In this document: piece after piece, positions 42,530 through 50,609 of the stretch
Position numbering within the stretch: position 1 is the first letter of the stretch
Layout of the letters: each line of letters starts with the position of its first letter
NCBI GenBank assembly: GCA_029265405.1
Contig: JAJUJI010000003.1
Location: 1-64,000 of the forward strand
DNA: 64,000 nucleotides
Origin: Clostridiales bacterium
Lineage (GTDB): Bacteria > Bacillota > Clostridia > Oscillospirales > Oscillospiraceae
Reading direction: 5' to 3'
The notes under the pieces: generated by a model
Databases searched by the model: none
The model's input: only the letters and a program-made list of their open reading frames with translations
What the model was told of the DNA's origin: nothing
Position numbers and translations under genes: made by a program

Positions 42530-43521
42530 AAAAGGGCGTAAAGCTGCAAACGTTCGTGCCCTTTATAGCGTTTGCCGTGATATTTCTGTTTTTTACCGTT
42601 GCAAGCAAGGGGAAAATGGTTTCGTCTTACAACCTTAAAATGCTGATAGACCAGTCGATGGTGATAATAATAGTCGGCTGCGGGGCGCTTTTTGTAGTCG
42701 CGCAGGGCGGCATAGATCTTTCCGTGGGCGTGAATCTTGCGCTGTCGGGCGTCGTCGGCATGTGGGCCGCAACCCTTACGGGACTGCCCTTCCTGCTTTT
42801 GCCCGCCGCGCTGGCAGTAGGCGCAATCGTGGGGCTTTTCAACGGCGTGGTAGTCAGCAAGCTGAAGGTGCCGTCGTTCATACTGACGATAGCTATGCTT
42901 ATCGGCGTGCGCGGCATGGTGCACCTGATACAGACAAAAATCGGAGCGCAATATCTGCCGGCTTCCCTGCGCATACTCAACGAGCCGTATATAAAAATAC
43001 CTCTTTTCGTTGCAATCGTTGCGCTTATGGCCTTTATTTTTGAATTCACCAGAGTCGGGCGTTTCAGCCAGGCCATGGGCGAAAACGAGACGGTCGCCAG
43101 ATATGCCGGAGTGCCGGTAGCCAGGATGAGAATTTTGGCCTTCGTGCTGTCCGGCCTGATGGCCGGCGCCGCCTCTATATTCTCCATCCTCACCATAGGC
43201 GGGACAAGCCAGACTATGGGTTCTTTTACGGAGATGAAGGTCGCAATGGCCATATTCCTCGGCGGCGTGCTCGTCACCGGAGGGACCTCGGCAAGAATTT
43301 ATAAAATGCTGCTGGGCTCCTTTTCGATTACAATTATCGTAAACGGCCTCGCGATCATCGGGTATCCCGAAACGCAGGCTTCGGAATCCGTGCAGGGCGT
43401 TTTGCTCCTTTTGATTCTGCTGGTTGCCATGGCGGCCGCAAGCCGCGACAGAAGGCGCGGCGCCCCTCCCTGCGAGGAACCGTCTCAGACGCAGGAGGCT
43501 TCCTCGCCGCCCGGCCGGTAA
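42526..43521 (+). CDS. ABC transporter permease, RbsC type (second)
   Basis: A 331-residue membrane protein with the family signature GGIDLSVGVNLALSGVVGM near residue 62, VPSFILTIAMLIGVRGM, the cytoplasmic loop GRFSQAMGENETVARYAGVP and a charged, proline-rich C-terminal tail (about residues 305-331). It forms the second half of the channel. The start overlaps the ATPase stop (ATGA); the operon ends at a strong hairpin 35 bp on. Confidence 0.9.
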   Translation: MKKGVKLQTFVPFIAFAVIFLFFTVASKGKMVSSYNLKMLIDQSMVIIIVGCGALFVVAQGGIDLSVGVNLALSGVVGMWAATLTGLPFLLLPAALAVGAIVGLFNGVVVSKLKVPSFILTIAMLIGVRGMVHLIQTKIGAQYLPASLRILNEPYIKIPLFVAIVALMAFIFEFTRVGRFSQAMGENETVARYAGVPVARMRILAFVLSGLMAGAASIFSILTIGGTSQTMGSFTEMKVAMAIFLGGVLVTGGTSARIYKMLLGSFSITIIVNGLAIIGYPETQASESVQGVLLLLILLVAMAAASRDRRRGAPPCEEPSQTQEASSPPGR

Positions 43522-43555
43522 GACCGGCCTTTAAGGACCGCAGGCGCGGCAAGCG

Positions 43556-43605
43556 GCCGAAACCCGTCCGAAGCGCATCGCTGCGGACGGGTTTCGGCGT
43601 CTCTT
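43556..43605 (+). terminator. Terminator of the ABC importer operon
   Basis: A perfect 15-bp stem (43556-43570, 43584-43598) with a 13-base loop, followed by GTCTCTTT. Confidence 0.8.
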
Positions 43606-43668
43606 TCAATATTAGCCGTCCCCTGGCGGAACGCGACAGCCCGCGGAAGATAAAGCCGCGACATTGCG

Positions 43669-43712
43669 CCGTATTGCCGGCGGTTGAATAAACTCCGGCA
43701 ATACGGTATATT
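43669..43712 (+). promoter_or_regulatory. Promoter of the NYN gene bracketed by a 12-bp inverted repeat
   Basis: TTGAAT (43684-43689) and TATATT (43707-43712) are 17 bp apart. A perfect inverted repeat CCGTATTGCCGG (43669-43680) / CCGGCAATACGG (43695-43706) has the -35 element in its 14-base centre and its right arm abuts the -10. The layout fits a repressor operator, or a hairpin in a transcript reading in from the left. Confidence 0.65.
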
Positions 43713-43762
43713 TATAGTACGGCAGCGATAACGCAAGCTTGACGAACAAGGAGATGATATGA

Positions 43763-45241
43763 ATGAAAACGACAACCGACTTTTTGGAAACGGAATATAC
43801 AGCGCCCCAAACGGAGTCTAAGCCCGCGCCGGCACACAACAGGAAGCTTACAAAAAACGTAGTATCGACCGTGGCTTATCTGCTGGGCATAAAAACCGGG
43901 CATTTGGAATACCTGTATCTTGAGGATTGCCCGGATTTTATACAAAAGCTGGAGGCAAACGCCGCGGCGAAAACCATACGCATATTAAGCCAGATTAGGA
44001 CCACTCTGCTGAAGGATTATGTCGCGGTGGACGGCAACCTGAAAAATCTTATAAATATCGACAATATGCCGGGATTGATAAACAACGAAGATATCAAGTG
44101 GCTGCGCGGCAACGGCATAGAGGCGCTAAAGGCCAACGCCAGCGCGAACCAATACATCATTTACATAAATAAGCTGATACTAGATAATATCGATAAATGC
44201 AAGCCCTTGATACCCGGATGGATAAAATGGGAATATATCAGGGACTTGTTTTTAATGCCGGGCTGCTACGCGCCTCTGCTGAAAAACGCTAAGAGCGACG
44301 CTCTTACAAAGGCCAAAAAGAAATATTGGGACAATAACGCCTACTACCCGTATCAGGCGTATATCAACTGGCCGAAGCAGGTTATGGAGGACAACGGCAA
44401 CATCCTAATGAACGACGAAAAATTCCTTATCCTGCTGTACGAAGCCCGCGGAGCGGATTTCAGCGAGTACGGGCGCGTGCGGGACGCCGGCGACGCCATA
44501 AAGACCAACGTCCATCAATTCATAGAAAGCAGCGAAAAAACGGCCCTGATTGTCGATTGCGAAAACTGCGACGTATACAACCTGTTTTCCACGCTGCGCA
44601 ATTTGAGCCCCCAGGCCGTCGAAAAGCTGTCCAAGGTGATACTGTTCGACGACGAGCACACAACGGGCGTCTGGTCGCTTATCAGCAAATTCGTGCGGGT
44701 TCCGGTCGAGCATTTGAAAATCGACAGGGTCGCGCAGCATAAAAGCCTTGTGGACATCTCGCTAACCGTCGGCGTCTGCCGGGAATATTTCCAAAACAAG
44801 ACCGAATCGTTCATACTCGCCTCTTCCGACTCGGACTTCTGGGGTCTGGTCAAGGCCCTCCCCGAAGCCAAATTTCTGGTTCTGATGGAATACTCGAAAT
44901 GCGGCGCGGCGCTTAAGGAGGCCATGTCCAGGAGCGGCGTATACTACTGCGCAATGGACGATTTCGGCAAGGGCAATATAGAGGAATTCAAGGAGCTGGC
45001 CTTCAGGGCTTCGCTCCAGGAGTATATAAACCAATTCAACGAAAACTGCATATGGCCCACTCTGGACGCCGATGAAATCGTTGACAGCATATTTGAATAC
45101 TGCCGCTTTACCGGCACAGAAAAGCAGCTCCAAAGCGACAAGGCGCGGTACCTTAACAAATATCTCAAGGCGCTGCGCATCGAATTATTTGAAGACAAGA
45201 ACGAGAACAGGCGAAGGCTGAGGATGTCCCTGGGAGCGTAA
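43763..45241 (+). CDS. NYN/PIN-like nuclease-fold protein of unknown role
   Basis: A 492-residue protein. Residues about 258-405 look like a NYN (PIN-related) RNase domain: TALIVDCENCDVYNLF (Asp265), SLVDISLTVGVCREYF (Asp331) and FILASSDSDFWGLVK (Asp356/Asp358) supply the metal-binding acids in the right order. Residues 1-255 are helical, with KLTKNVVSTVAYLLGIKTGHLEYL at the start and many Tyr/Trp/Lys; the C-terminal ~90 residues are again helical. AAGGAGAT precedes the ATG. Codon use is more AT-rich than the neighbours. spoIIID follows. Not a recognised toxin or defence protein; family unknown. Confidence 0.65.
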   Translation: MKTTTDFLETEYTAPQTESKPAPAHNRKLTKNVVSTVAYLLGIKTGHLEYLYLEDCPDFIQKLEANAAAKTIRILSQIRTTLLKDYVAVDGNLKNLINIDNMPGLINNEDIKWLRGNGIEALKANASANQYIIYINKLILDNIDKCKPLIPGWIKWEYIRDLFLMPGCYAPLLKNAKSDALTKAKKKYWDNNAYYPYQAYINWPKQVMEDNGNILMNDEKFLILLYEARGADFSEYGRVRDAGDAIKTNVHQFIESSEKTALIVDCENCDVYNLFSTLRNLSPQAVEKLSKVILFDDEHTTGVWSLISKFVRVPVEHLKIDRVAQHKSLVDISLTVGVCREYFQNKTESFILASSDSDFWGLVKALPEAKFLVLMEYSKCGAALKEAMSRSGVYYCAMDDFGKGNIEEFKELAFRASLQEYINQFNENCIWPTLDADEIVDSIFEYCRFTGTEKQLQSDKARYLNKYLKALRIELFEDKNENRRRLRMSLGA

Positions 45242-45449
45242 GGCGACGAGCGCCGCGCTTCCGGCCCCGTTTTTCGCAAAGCCCTCGTTTTTTCATAACG
45301 GCGCTTTTGACGCGGGCTCTTATCGCATTCCTCAAGGAATGTCACGTTTGCTGCGTGCCGTGCGCGGCAAAACCCGATGGAATAACCTTTTTTCCACGTC
45401 CCCGCTTCTTCTAACGGTGGAGCGAGCCTCATATACTCTACTACGGAGT

Positions 45450-45716
45450 ATGCGGGGAGTGGTTATTATTCGAACTAATCTTGAAGAACGTGCCTGCGAT
45501 CTGGCAGCATACATCATCGACAACAAGGCGACTGTCCGCGCCGCCGCGAAGCACTTCGGAATATCAAAATCTACCGTACATAAAGACCTTACCGACAGAT
45601 TGAGCCACTACAATCTATCCCTTTACCGTCAGGTCAAGGATGTGCTTGAAACCAACAAGGCTGAGCGCCATCTGCGGGGCGGCGAAGCCACCAGATTGAA
45701 ATACAAAGGCGAATAA
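45450..45716 (+). CDS. spoIIID: Stage III sporulation protein D
   Basis: SpoIIID is a small DNA-binding protein that tunes sigma-E and sigma-K genes in the mother cell. The 88-residue form has the helix-turn-helix TVRAAAKHFGISKSTVHKDL and the basic C-terminal helix ending RHLRGGEATRLKYK, nearly the same as in Bacillus. The start is uncertain: ATG 45450 or GTG 45459, the latter with GGAG 10 bases ahead; in-frame codons upstream to 45339 lack support. The preceding ~200 bases have no gene; a sigma-E-like CATATACT occurs at 45430-45437. Confidence 0.93.
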   Translation: MRGVVIIRTNLEERACDLAAYIIDNKATVRAAAKHFGISKSTVHKDLTDRLSHYNLSLYRQVKDVLETNKAERHLRGGEATRLKYKGE

Positions 45717-45724
45717 GCAAGCCG

Positions 45725-45758
45725 AAGCCCGGCGGCGCAACCGCGCCCCCGGGCTTTT
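45725..45758 (+). terminator. Terminator after spoIIID
   Basis: AAGCCCGG (45725-45732) pairs with CCGGGCTT (45749-45756) around a GC-rich inner stem, followed by TTTTGGTTTT. Confidence 0.8.
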
Positions 45759-45807
45759 GGTTTTACAGCCTTCAGCGCTCAGGCCGGAAGGCGTGGGCCA
45801 TAAGTCT

Positions 45808-46083
45808 TCAGCCTTGAGCAAGCTTCTGCTTTGTCTGCCAGATTTTTTGCTGCTCCGCGGGCTCTACCTGATACCAGCCCTTGGCCTGCATGTCGCTGAA
45901 AATATCGGACTGTATTTTGTGCTCCTCATCCAGGATATTGAGGAAGGTGTTCCTGAGCTGAGGATTTACGCATTCTCCGGCGTAGGTGTTGTAGCTTGCG
46001 GTCATCTGCTTCTGGCTCATGAGAAAATCGTTGAGAAGCTCCTTCTCCCCGATCGTAGCCGCGCATTTGCTGGGATCCGACAT
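45808..46083 (-). CDS. CotF-type spore coat protein
   Basis: A 91-residue helical protein of the Coat_F family, layered on the spore surface. Visible are GEKELLNDFLMSQKQMTASYNTYAGE, the LRNTFLNILDEEHKIQSDIF helix and the family ending GWYQVEPAEQQKI. The ATG at 46083 has GGGAGG 9 bases upstream; an ATG at 46092 overlaps it. It lies 15 bp after a 61-residue partner and convergent with spoIIID, consistent with late mother-cell expression. Confidence 0.88.
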   Translation of the reverse strand: MSDPSKCAATIGEKELLNDFLMSQKQMTASYNTYAGECVNPQLRNTFLNILDEEHKIQSDIFSDMQAKGWYQVEPAEQQKIWQTKQKLAQG

Positions 46084-46098
46084 GCCTTTCATCCTCCC

Positions 46099-46284
46099 TT
46101 ACTGCAAAAACGTCATCAGCGTGTCGCAGTGCTGCTGATGCTTCTCCGCTATGCAGCCAAGTTCCGATATCAATTGATTATCATTGCAAAGACATGCCAT
46201 AGCCTTATACTTTTTGACCAGCACCTGCTCCTGCTTTATCTGGTCCTCAAGAGCCGTCAGTTCCTTGGAAGTCAGATTTGCCAT
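46099..46284 (-). CDS. Small helical protein paired with the CotF-like coat protein
   Basis: A 61-residue protein: MANLTSKELTALEDQIKQEQ, then LVKKYKAMACLCNDNQL and CIAEKHQQHCDTLMTFL. Two amphipathic helices with Cys and His pairs resemble half of the four-helix CotF/ferritin-like fold. GGGAG lies 7 bases ahead of the ATG. It is upstream of the CotF gene by 15 bp, an arrangement common in Clostridia. A coat role is inferred from context. Confidence 0.75.
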   Translation of the reverse strand: MANLTSKELTALEDQIKQEQVLVKKYKAMACLCNDNQLISELGCIAEKHQQHCDTLMTFLQ

Positions 46285-46352
46285 TGGAAATCTCCCGGTT
46301 GTTTTTTGGGACACCGCTAGTATTTTTTCCGCAAAATCCGTTTTTATTCCCG

Positions 46353-47192
46353 CTATAAAATAAGCTCTCCGTCCTTGATTTTGAAAACCACGTAATTTTT
46401 GCCGTTAATTTTCCGGCTCGTTCCGAAGCAAAATATAGGCATGGCCGGGAAGGGCCGGCCCCGTATTATGGGAACGGCGAGATAGAAGGCTCCGTCCTCA
46501 GTTTTTATAAGGGTATCCGTCATGTCGCGGCAGATCCTCTTTATCTCAGGGTCCTTGAACAGGCGTTCGGAACCTCTCTCCTCAGCCCAGCCTTCCTCAT
46601 AGCCGCCGGGCTCGGGGCTTCCGTACGGAAGATATGCCGCCGGAATCTCATGTATAACCTCGGGCGGGGCAAAATCTGGCCGCCCTGCCTCATCCTTATA
46701 AAGCTGCCGGCTTTCCGGACTATTATCCGGCAAGGCCGCAGCGGCTTCCTCCTCGGCCGGCTCCATGGCCTGCTCCATGGCTTCCTCCTCGGCCGGCTCC
46801 GCCGCCTCAGCCGCTTTACCTTCATGCCACCCGGCGGCCTCGCTTAAATGCTGCTTGTCAATCTGGGGCGCGGGAGCGCACGAAGCGGCGGCCGCGACGG
46901 CGCCCATTCCGGCCTCCGCGCCCGTCAGCGTCGCCCCATCTATGGAGGTTATCCCCATGCTCCTGAGCGCAGCGGGAGAAAGCGTCTTTTCAAGGCTCCA
47001 CCCGCCGCCGGACGGCGCCATAATCCCTATCGGGGCAAGCATCCCTCCCGACAGAACGGCAAGCCTGAAGACCCCGTCCAGTCCGGCCGAGCATCTGGCC
47101 CTGAAACGGTGCATGCTGCCCCTCGGCTCGACAAGCAGCTCACCTATAATCATGTCGTTGTTTGTTATCGGATATTTTCCATTGATATTCAT
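46353..47192 (-). CDS. Two-domain protein of unknown function with acidic linker
   Basis: A 279-residue protein with no signal peptide or membrane helix from the chosen start. Residues 1-80 form a compact beta-rich domain (NDMIIGELLVEPRGSMHRF, VFRLAVLSGGMLAPIGIM, LEKTLSPAALRSMGI). Residues about 110-175 are a low-complexity Glu/Ala/Met stretch, and the last ~100 residues a second domain with CRDMTDTLIKTEDGAF and IPIFCFGTS-like sequence. The ATG at 47192 lies just past the terminator of the previous gene; an in-frame ATG at 47258 lies ahead of that terminator and is rejected. I do not recognise the family beyond similar unnamed Clostridia proteins. Confidence 0.6.
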   Translation of the reverse strand: MNINGKYPITNNDMIIGELLVEPRGSMHRFRARCSAGLDGVFRLAVLSGGMLAPIGIMAPSGGGWSLEKTLSPAALRSMGITSIDGATLTGAEAGMGAVAAAASCAPAPQIDKQHLSEAAGWHEGKAAEAAEPAEEEAMEQAMEPAEEEAAAALPDNSPESRQLYKDEAGRPDFAPPEVIHEIPAAYLPYGSPEPGGYEEGWAEERGSERLFKDPEIKRICRDMTDTLIKTEDGAFYLAVPIIRGRPFPAMPIFCFGTSRKINGKNYVVFKIKDGELIL

Positions 47193-47211
47193 GCATACCA
47201 TCCCAAATATA

Positions 47212-47249
47212 AAAATAAAGCCCGCGCAATAAGCATATGCGCCGGCTTT
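47212..47249 (-). terminator. Terminator after the secreted protein gene
   Basis: An imperfect 12-bp stem AAAGCCGGCGCA/TGCGCGGGCTTT on the minus strand (about 47218-47249) followed by ATTTTTAT. Confidence 0.75.
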
Positions 47250-47287
47250 ACTTTTCATGCCTTAGACGGCCGCTCCGCCCTTCGGCC

Positions 47288-47815
47288 TTATTTTATCGTG
47301 TAGTCGCCTCTCGCCACCACCATGGTCGAGCCGGAGGCTTTTATCCCGTTGCCGTTTATTGTCACCATATACATGTGATTTTTTATCAGGGCCTTTCCGT
47401 TGTCCAGGCTGGAGGCGGTGCTGGTGTCTATGAGGCCGGGGCTGCTGGAGGCCGCCACATAGGCCGCGCCGACCCGCAGCATCAGCTCAGTCCCTCTCTG
47501 GCAGACAAGGGTCTGCCCGTCGGCCAGCGACACCACGCTGTAGGTGCTGCGCTCGACTATTTTCCCCGCCTTCCCGTAGGCCTCCTCGATGGCGGCTATC
47601 TTCGCGTCTATGCCGGACTGGAGCTCGGATGCTCTTTTGTCCAGCTGCTCCTGAAAGAGCTTCATAACGCTGTCCGTAAAAACCTTGTCTATGTAGCTGA
47701 GAGTCACAAGAGGGTCGCTCTGCGTGCCCTCCCCTTCCGCCGCGGCGGCGACGCCGAAAAGCGTCGCCGCCATGAGCAGCGCTGCCATTGCCGACAGAGT
47801 TATTTTTCTAATCAT
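47288..47815 (-). CDS. Secreted protein of unknown function
   Basis: A 175-residue protein with a clear signal peptide (MIRKITLSAMAALLMAATLF, cleavage near AAA-E at about 26). A helical part with LFQEQLDKRASELQSGIDAKI is followed by a beta-rich domain: GQTLVCQRGTELMLRVGAAYV, PGLIDTSTASSLDNG, NHMYMVTINGNGI and VVARGDYTIK. The C-terminal domain pattern is shared by other unnamed Clostridia exported proteins. It sits between mazF and the two-domain protein on the same strand; a cell-envelope or spore role is only a guess. Confidence 0.65.
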   Translation of the reverse strand: MIRKITLSAMAALLMAATLFGVAAAAEGEGTQSDPLVTLSYIDKVFTDSVMKLFQEQLDKRASELQSGIDAKIAAIEEAYGKAGKIVERSTYSVVSLADGQTLVCQRGTELMLRVGAAYVAASSSPGLIDTSTASSLDNGKALIKNHMYMVTINGNGIKASGSTMVVARGDYTIK

Positions 47816-47878
47816 AGCATACTCCGTTCCGCCGCGGCGACGCGCGGTCTTTTTTGTCCGACGCGGCGGCCGCCGTCC

Positions 47879-48253
47879 TCAGACCTCGGCGCCCTGGTTG
47901 AGCCCGAAGCTGACGGCAATCGCGTTGTCCACCTTGTTCATAAGCTTTTCGTCCAGAGTGCCCATGCGCTCCTTCAGCCGCTGCTTGTCGATGGTTCTTA
48001 TCTGCTCCAGCAGTATGACCGAATCCTTGGATAAGCCGTAGCTCTGGGCGCCAAGCTCAATATGCGTCGGAAGCCTCGCCTTGTTTATCTGCGAGGTTAT
48101 GGCGGCAGCAATGACCGTCGGGCTGTAGCGGTTGCCCACGTCGTTCTGCACGATAAGTACGGGCCTCAAGCCGCCCTGTTCGCTGCCTACCACCGGACTG
48201 AGATCGGCGTAAAAGATGTCGCCTCTTCTGACACTGTTGGTCAATTTATTCAC
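47879..48253 (-). CDS. mazF: MazF/EndoA-type endoribonuclease toxin
   Basis: Cuts single-stranded mRNA at short specific sites (UACAU in Bacillus EndoA). The 124-residue protein is very close to Endo[51 protein letters not shown] and [16 protein letters not shown]. The conserved arginine in RRGD and threonine in the SPTV strand are the catalytic pair. GTG at 48253 is the longest start; a TTG at 48244 has better spacing from GGAG. No MazE/NdoAI antitoxin gene is found upstream, where a promoter is followed directly by the toxin gene. Confidence 0.93.
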   Translation of the reverse strand: MNKLTNSVRRGDIFYADLSPVVGSEQGGLRPVLIVQNDVGNRYSPTVIAAAITSQINKARLPTHIELGAQSYGLSKDSVILLEQIRTIDKQRLKERMGTLDEKLMNKVDNAIAVSFGLNQGAEV

Positions 48254-48321
48254 ACTCCGTAGAAGACTACCGCTCCATACTATGTAAGCGGCATTATAAT
48301 TCTTCCACGTCGCCGGACTTA

Positions 48322-48350
48322 TTATACCTGCTGCGCATTATTATTGCAAC
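48322..48350 (-). promoter_or_regulatory. Promoter of mazF
   Basis: On the minus strand TTGCAA (48345-48350) and a perfect TATAAT (48322-48327) are 17 bp apart, immediately downstream of the lipoprotein stop. There is no room for an antitoxin gene between it and mazF. Confidence 0.7.
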
Positions 48351-48356
48351 GCAAAA

Positions 48357-48944
48357 TTACCGCGCCGAAAGCGCGCAATATAAAACCGTAAAGCCGTCCA
48401 CGCTGATTTCCGAATAAACCGGCTTGTAATCGGCGCGGTCGAACCAAGTCCGGCATAGTGTTCGCGCCCGACCCGTTTCCTCGTCCCCTTCGCTTATCAC
48501 CATCTCCGCCGCGAGGCATTCCACGCCGTTTCTCGACTCGCGCCAGCAGGCTTCAACGCAGCCGCTTTTCCAGGCCTCAATCATCATCGGGAAGGCCTGA
48601 AGCGGGCTCGCCGAGCCTTCCGGCAAGGCTCCGGTATCCAGTACCGCTCCGTCACAAAAAAGCTTCACCGCGCCGTTTTCATAGACGGCGCTCAGACCGG
48701 CTATTTCCGCCGGCTCGGACACGCTTATCACGCCGCTTTTTCCGTCTCCCTCATAGTCCAGCCTGTACTCGTAGACCCTGTCGCCGTAATCCGCCGTCAT
48801 TTCCGCGTTAAGGCTCAGGCTCTCCATGCCTATGTACTTTGCCCTGACGTCAAGGAACTCCTTTTTTTCCCTGTCGCCGCTCCCGGCGCAGCCGGCAAGC
48901 AGGAGCAGGAGCGCCAGGGCCATTGCAGCGCTTTTTATCCGCAC
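48357..48944 (-). CDS. LolA-fold sporulation-type lipoprotein (GerS/YdcC-like)
   Basis: A ~195-residue lipoprotein: the signal peptide ends LLLAGC, with Gly/Ser after the lipidated Cys. The mature part has strands of the LolA/YdcC type (SLNAEMTADYGDRVYEYRLDYE, GDGKSGVISVSEP, YENGAVKLFCDGAVLDTG). In Bacillus ydcC lies beside alr and endoA, and in Clostridioides difficile gerS lies beside alr2; here it sits next to mazF with no alr. The start is GTG at 48944 with GGGAGG only 2 bases away, so it is uncertain; a longer frame reaches 49016. Confidence 0.7.
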   Translation of the reverse strand: MRIKSAAMALALLLLLAGCAGSGDREKKEFLDVRAKYIGMESLSLNAEMTADYGDRVYEYRLDYEGDGKSGVISVSEPAEIAGLSAVYENGAVKLFCDGAVLDTGALPEGSASPLQAFPMMIEAWKSGCVEACWRESRNGVECLAAEMVISEGDEETGRARTLCRTWFDRADYKPVYSEISVDGFTVLYCALSAR

Positions 48945-49025
48945 CGCCTCCCGTCGCTCCTCCGCCGCGCGGAGGCTGTTGGTAAACGGGGGCGCGTCCG
49001 CATGATATAGCCACAATCTTCGATT

Positions 49026-49892
49026 TCAGGCAAAGTCAAACGCTTTCGGTATGCTGTCTATGATGTCCGACGGGGTCATGGAGTATTCGCCGAAGCTTTC
49101 GGCGGCTATGTCCCCGGCCCTGCCGTGCAGCCATACGGCGGACGCCGCCGCGGCCTTCAGCGGAAGCTGGGCCAGCAGCCCGGCCAGCATGCCGGCCAGC
49201 ACGTCTCCGCTTCCTCCTTTTGCCATGCCCGGGTTTCCCGTTGTGTTGATGAGCACCGCTCCGTCGCCGAAGGCCGTGACGGTCCTGTGGCCCTTCAATA
49301 TCACCGCGCAGCCGCAGTCCCGCGCCATGCGCGACGCGGCCTCTTCCCTGCCCGCGCCGTTGAGCTTTTCCATGCCGCCTGTCAAACGCCTGAATTCGCC
49401 CTCATGGGGTGTGATTATAACGGGACACGCCGCCCGTTTCAGTATATCTATATTCCCAGCTATGGCGTTTATTCCATCGGCGTCAAGCACCACGGGGCAG
49501 CGCGCGTTTTGAAGCACCGCGTCAACGAGCCTGTCCGCGCCCTCGAACCTGCCCATGCCTATGCCTATAAGGCAGGAGTCCATCCCCTCCAGCCTCCTTA
49601 CGACGGAGGGTATCGCCTCCTCGGCTATATGCCCGCCGGCGTCCTTGAGCGGGAAGGGCATGGCCTCGGTAAGCTTTACGGCCGCTATGGGGTATATGCT
49701 TTCCGGCACGCCCAGCCAGACCAGCCCGGCCCCGCATCTTACGGCGGCCGCCGCCGAAAGGCAGGGCGCGCCCGTGTAGCCGACGCAGCCGCCTATTATC
49801 AGCACTCTGCCGTAGTCGCCCTTGTGGCTGTCGCGCCTGCGGGCCGGTATCAGCCCTTTTACATATTCGGAAACTACCTCAATCCTTGACAT
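49026..49892 (-). CDS. nnrD: ADP-dependent NAD(P)H-hydrate dehydratase
   Basis: Repairs hydrated NADH and NADPH. The 288-residue ribokinase-fold protein has KGDYGRVLIIGG near residue 25, VLDADGINAIAG, TPHEGEFRRLTG and NPGMAKGGSGDVLAGM, the nucleotide-binding signature. It lacks the N-terminal epimerase domain found fused in many bacteria. The start overlaps the upstream gene by 14 bp. The nnrD, YdcC-like, mazF order mirrors the Bacillus acpS-to-endoA region. Confidence 0.93.
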   Translation of the reverse strand: MSRIEVVSEYVKGLIPARRRDSHKGDYGRVLIIGGCVGYTGAPCLSAAAAVRCGAGLVWLGVPESIYPIAAVKLTEAMPFPLKDAGGHIAEEAIPSVVRRLEGMDSCLIGIGMGRFEGADRLVDAVLQNARCPVVLDADGINAIAGNIDILKRAACPVIITPHEGEFRRLTGGMEKLNGAGREEAASRMARDCGCAVILKGHRTVTAFGDGAVLINTTGNPGMAKGGSGDVLAGMLAGLLAQLPLKAAAASAVWLHGRAGDIAAESFGEYSMTPSDIIDSIPKAFDFA

Positions 49893-50475
49893 GGTCTTCA
49901 GGACCCTCCGGCAGGCTCCGGTCCCGCGCCTTACTCTCCCCGCCGGCCATGCGGCGGCCGAGATATTCCCTGAAGGCCGCCAGCAGGCGCTCGTTGGGAT
50001 TTAAATAAACAAGGCTTCTCGACCCGTCCTCCCTCTCGCAGATAAAATACCATCTTCCCGGGCTTTTGGACGAGACGGCAAAGTCGCAGGTCTGAGAAAA
50101 AAAGCCCTCAGGCTTATTTTTTTCCTCAACAGGGGCCATAATGGTTATGTGCTTGCACGAGCAGCTGAAAACCCGCTTTCTCCTGCGCCTGCCCTGTATC
50201 ATATCCACGTCTATGTCGCCGTTTATGAAGGAGTACTCGTATTCCTTGACGGTGTAGACGAAGGCGAAGAATTCCAGTATGACAATTATGGTGAATATTA
50301 CTGCGAAAAAAGCCCCCAGCCACCAGAAGGCCAGGGCCGACAGTATAAGCCCGGCAAGAACCGCGCCTATTTTGAAAAGGGTTTCTCCGCCCGGGCGGCT
50401 GCGCCGCACAAGCTGCTCCACAAAGGTATCGTTGTAGCCCTTCACGCTTATCGTCGTTCCTTTCGGTATCGTCAT
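49879..50475 (-). CDS. Membrane protein, resembles DUF6106-type Clostridia proteins
   Basis: A ~198-residue protein with two adjacent membrane helices (about residues 34-80: IGAVLAGLILSALAFWWLG and VIFTIIVILEFFAFVY) and a cytoplasmic domain containing YEYSFINGDIDVDMIQGRRRRKRVF, SCSCKHITIMAPV and a C-terminal LVYLNPNERLLAAFREYL. The domain after the helices looks PH-like. ATG at 50475 is preferred to the longer frame to 50511. It is coupled to nnrD by a 14-bp overlap. Function unknown. Confidence 0.65.
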   Translation of the reverse strand: MTIPKGTTISVKGYNDTFVEQLVRRSRPGGETLFKIGAVLAGLILSALAFWWLGAFFAVIFTIIVILEFFAFVYTVKEYEYSFINGDIDVDMIQGRRRRKRVFSCSCKHITIMAPVEEKNKPEGFFSQTCDFAVSSKSPGRWYFICEREDGSRSLVYLNPNERLLAAFREYLGRRMAGGESKARDRSLPEGPEDHVKD

Positions 50476-50574
50476 TGCGGCAGCCTTCCGGCCCTGCGCC
50501 CCTCCCGGCAAGGGAAGGCGGCGGCCCCGATAAAAGCCTGTCGTCCAGACAAGTATAATTCATCATTTTTAATA

Positions 50575-50603
50575 TTGCAATATGAAGGACTTCGTGCTAT
50601 ATT
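50575..50603 (+). promoter_or_regulatory. Promoter of the T-box pheST operon
   Basis: TTGCAA (50575-50580) and TATATT (50598-50603) are separated by 17 bp; the start is expected near 50610. Confidence 0.7.
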
Positions 50604-50609
50604 ATCAAA

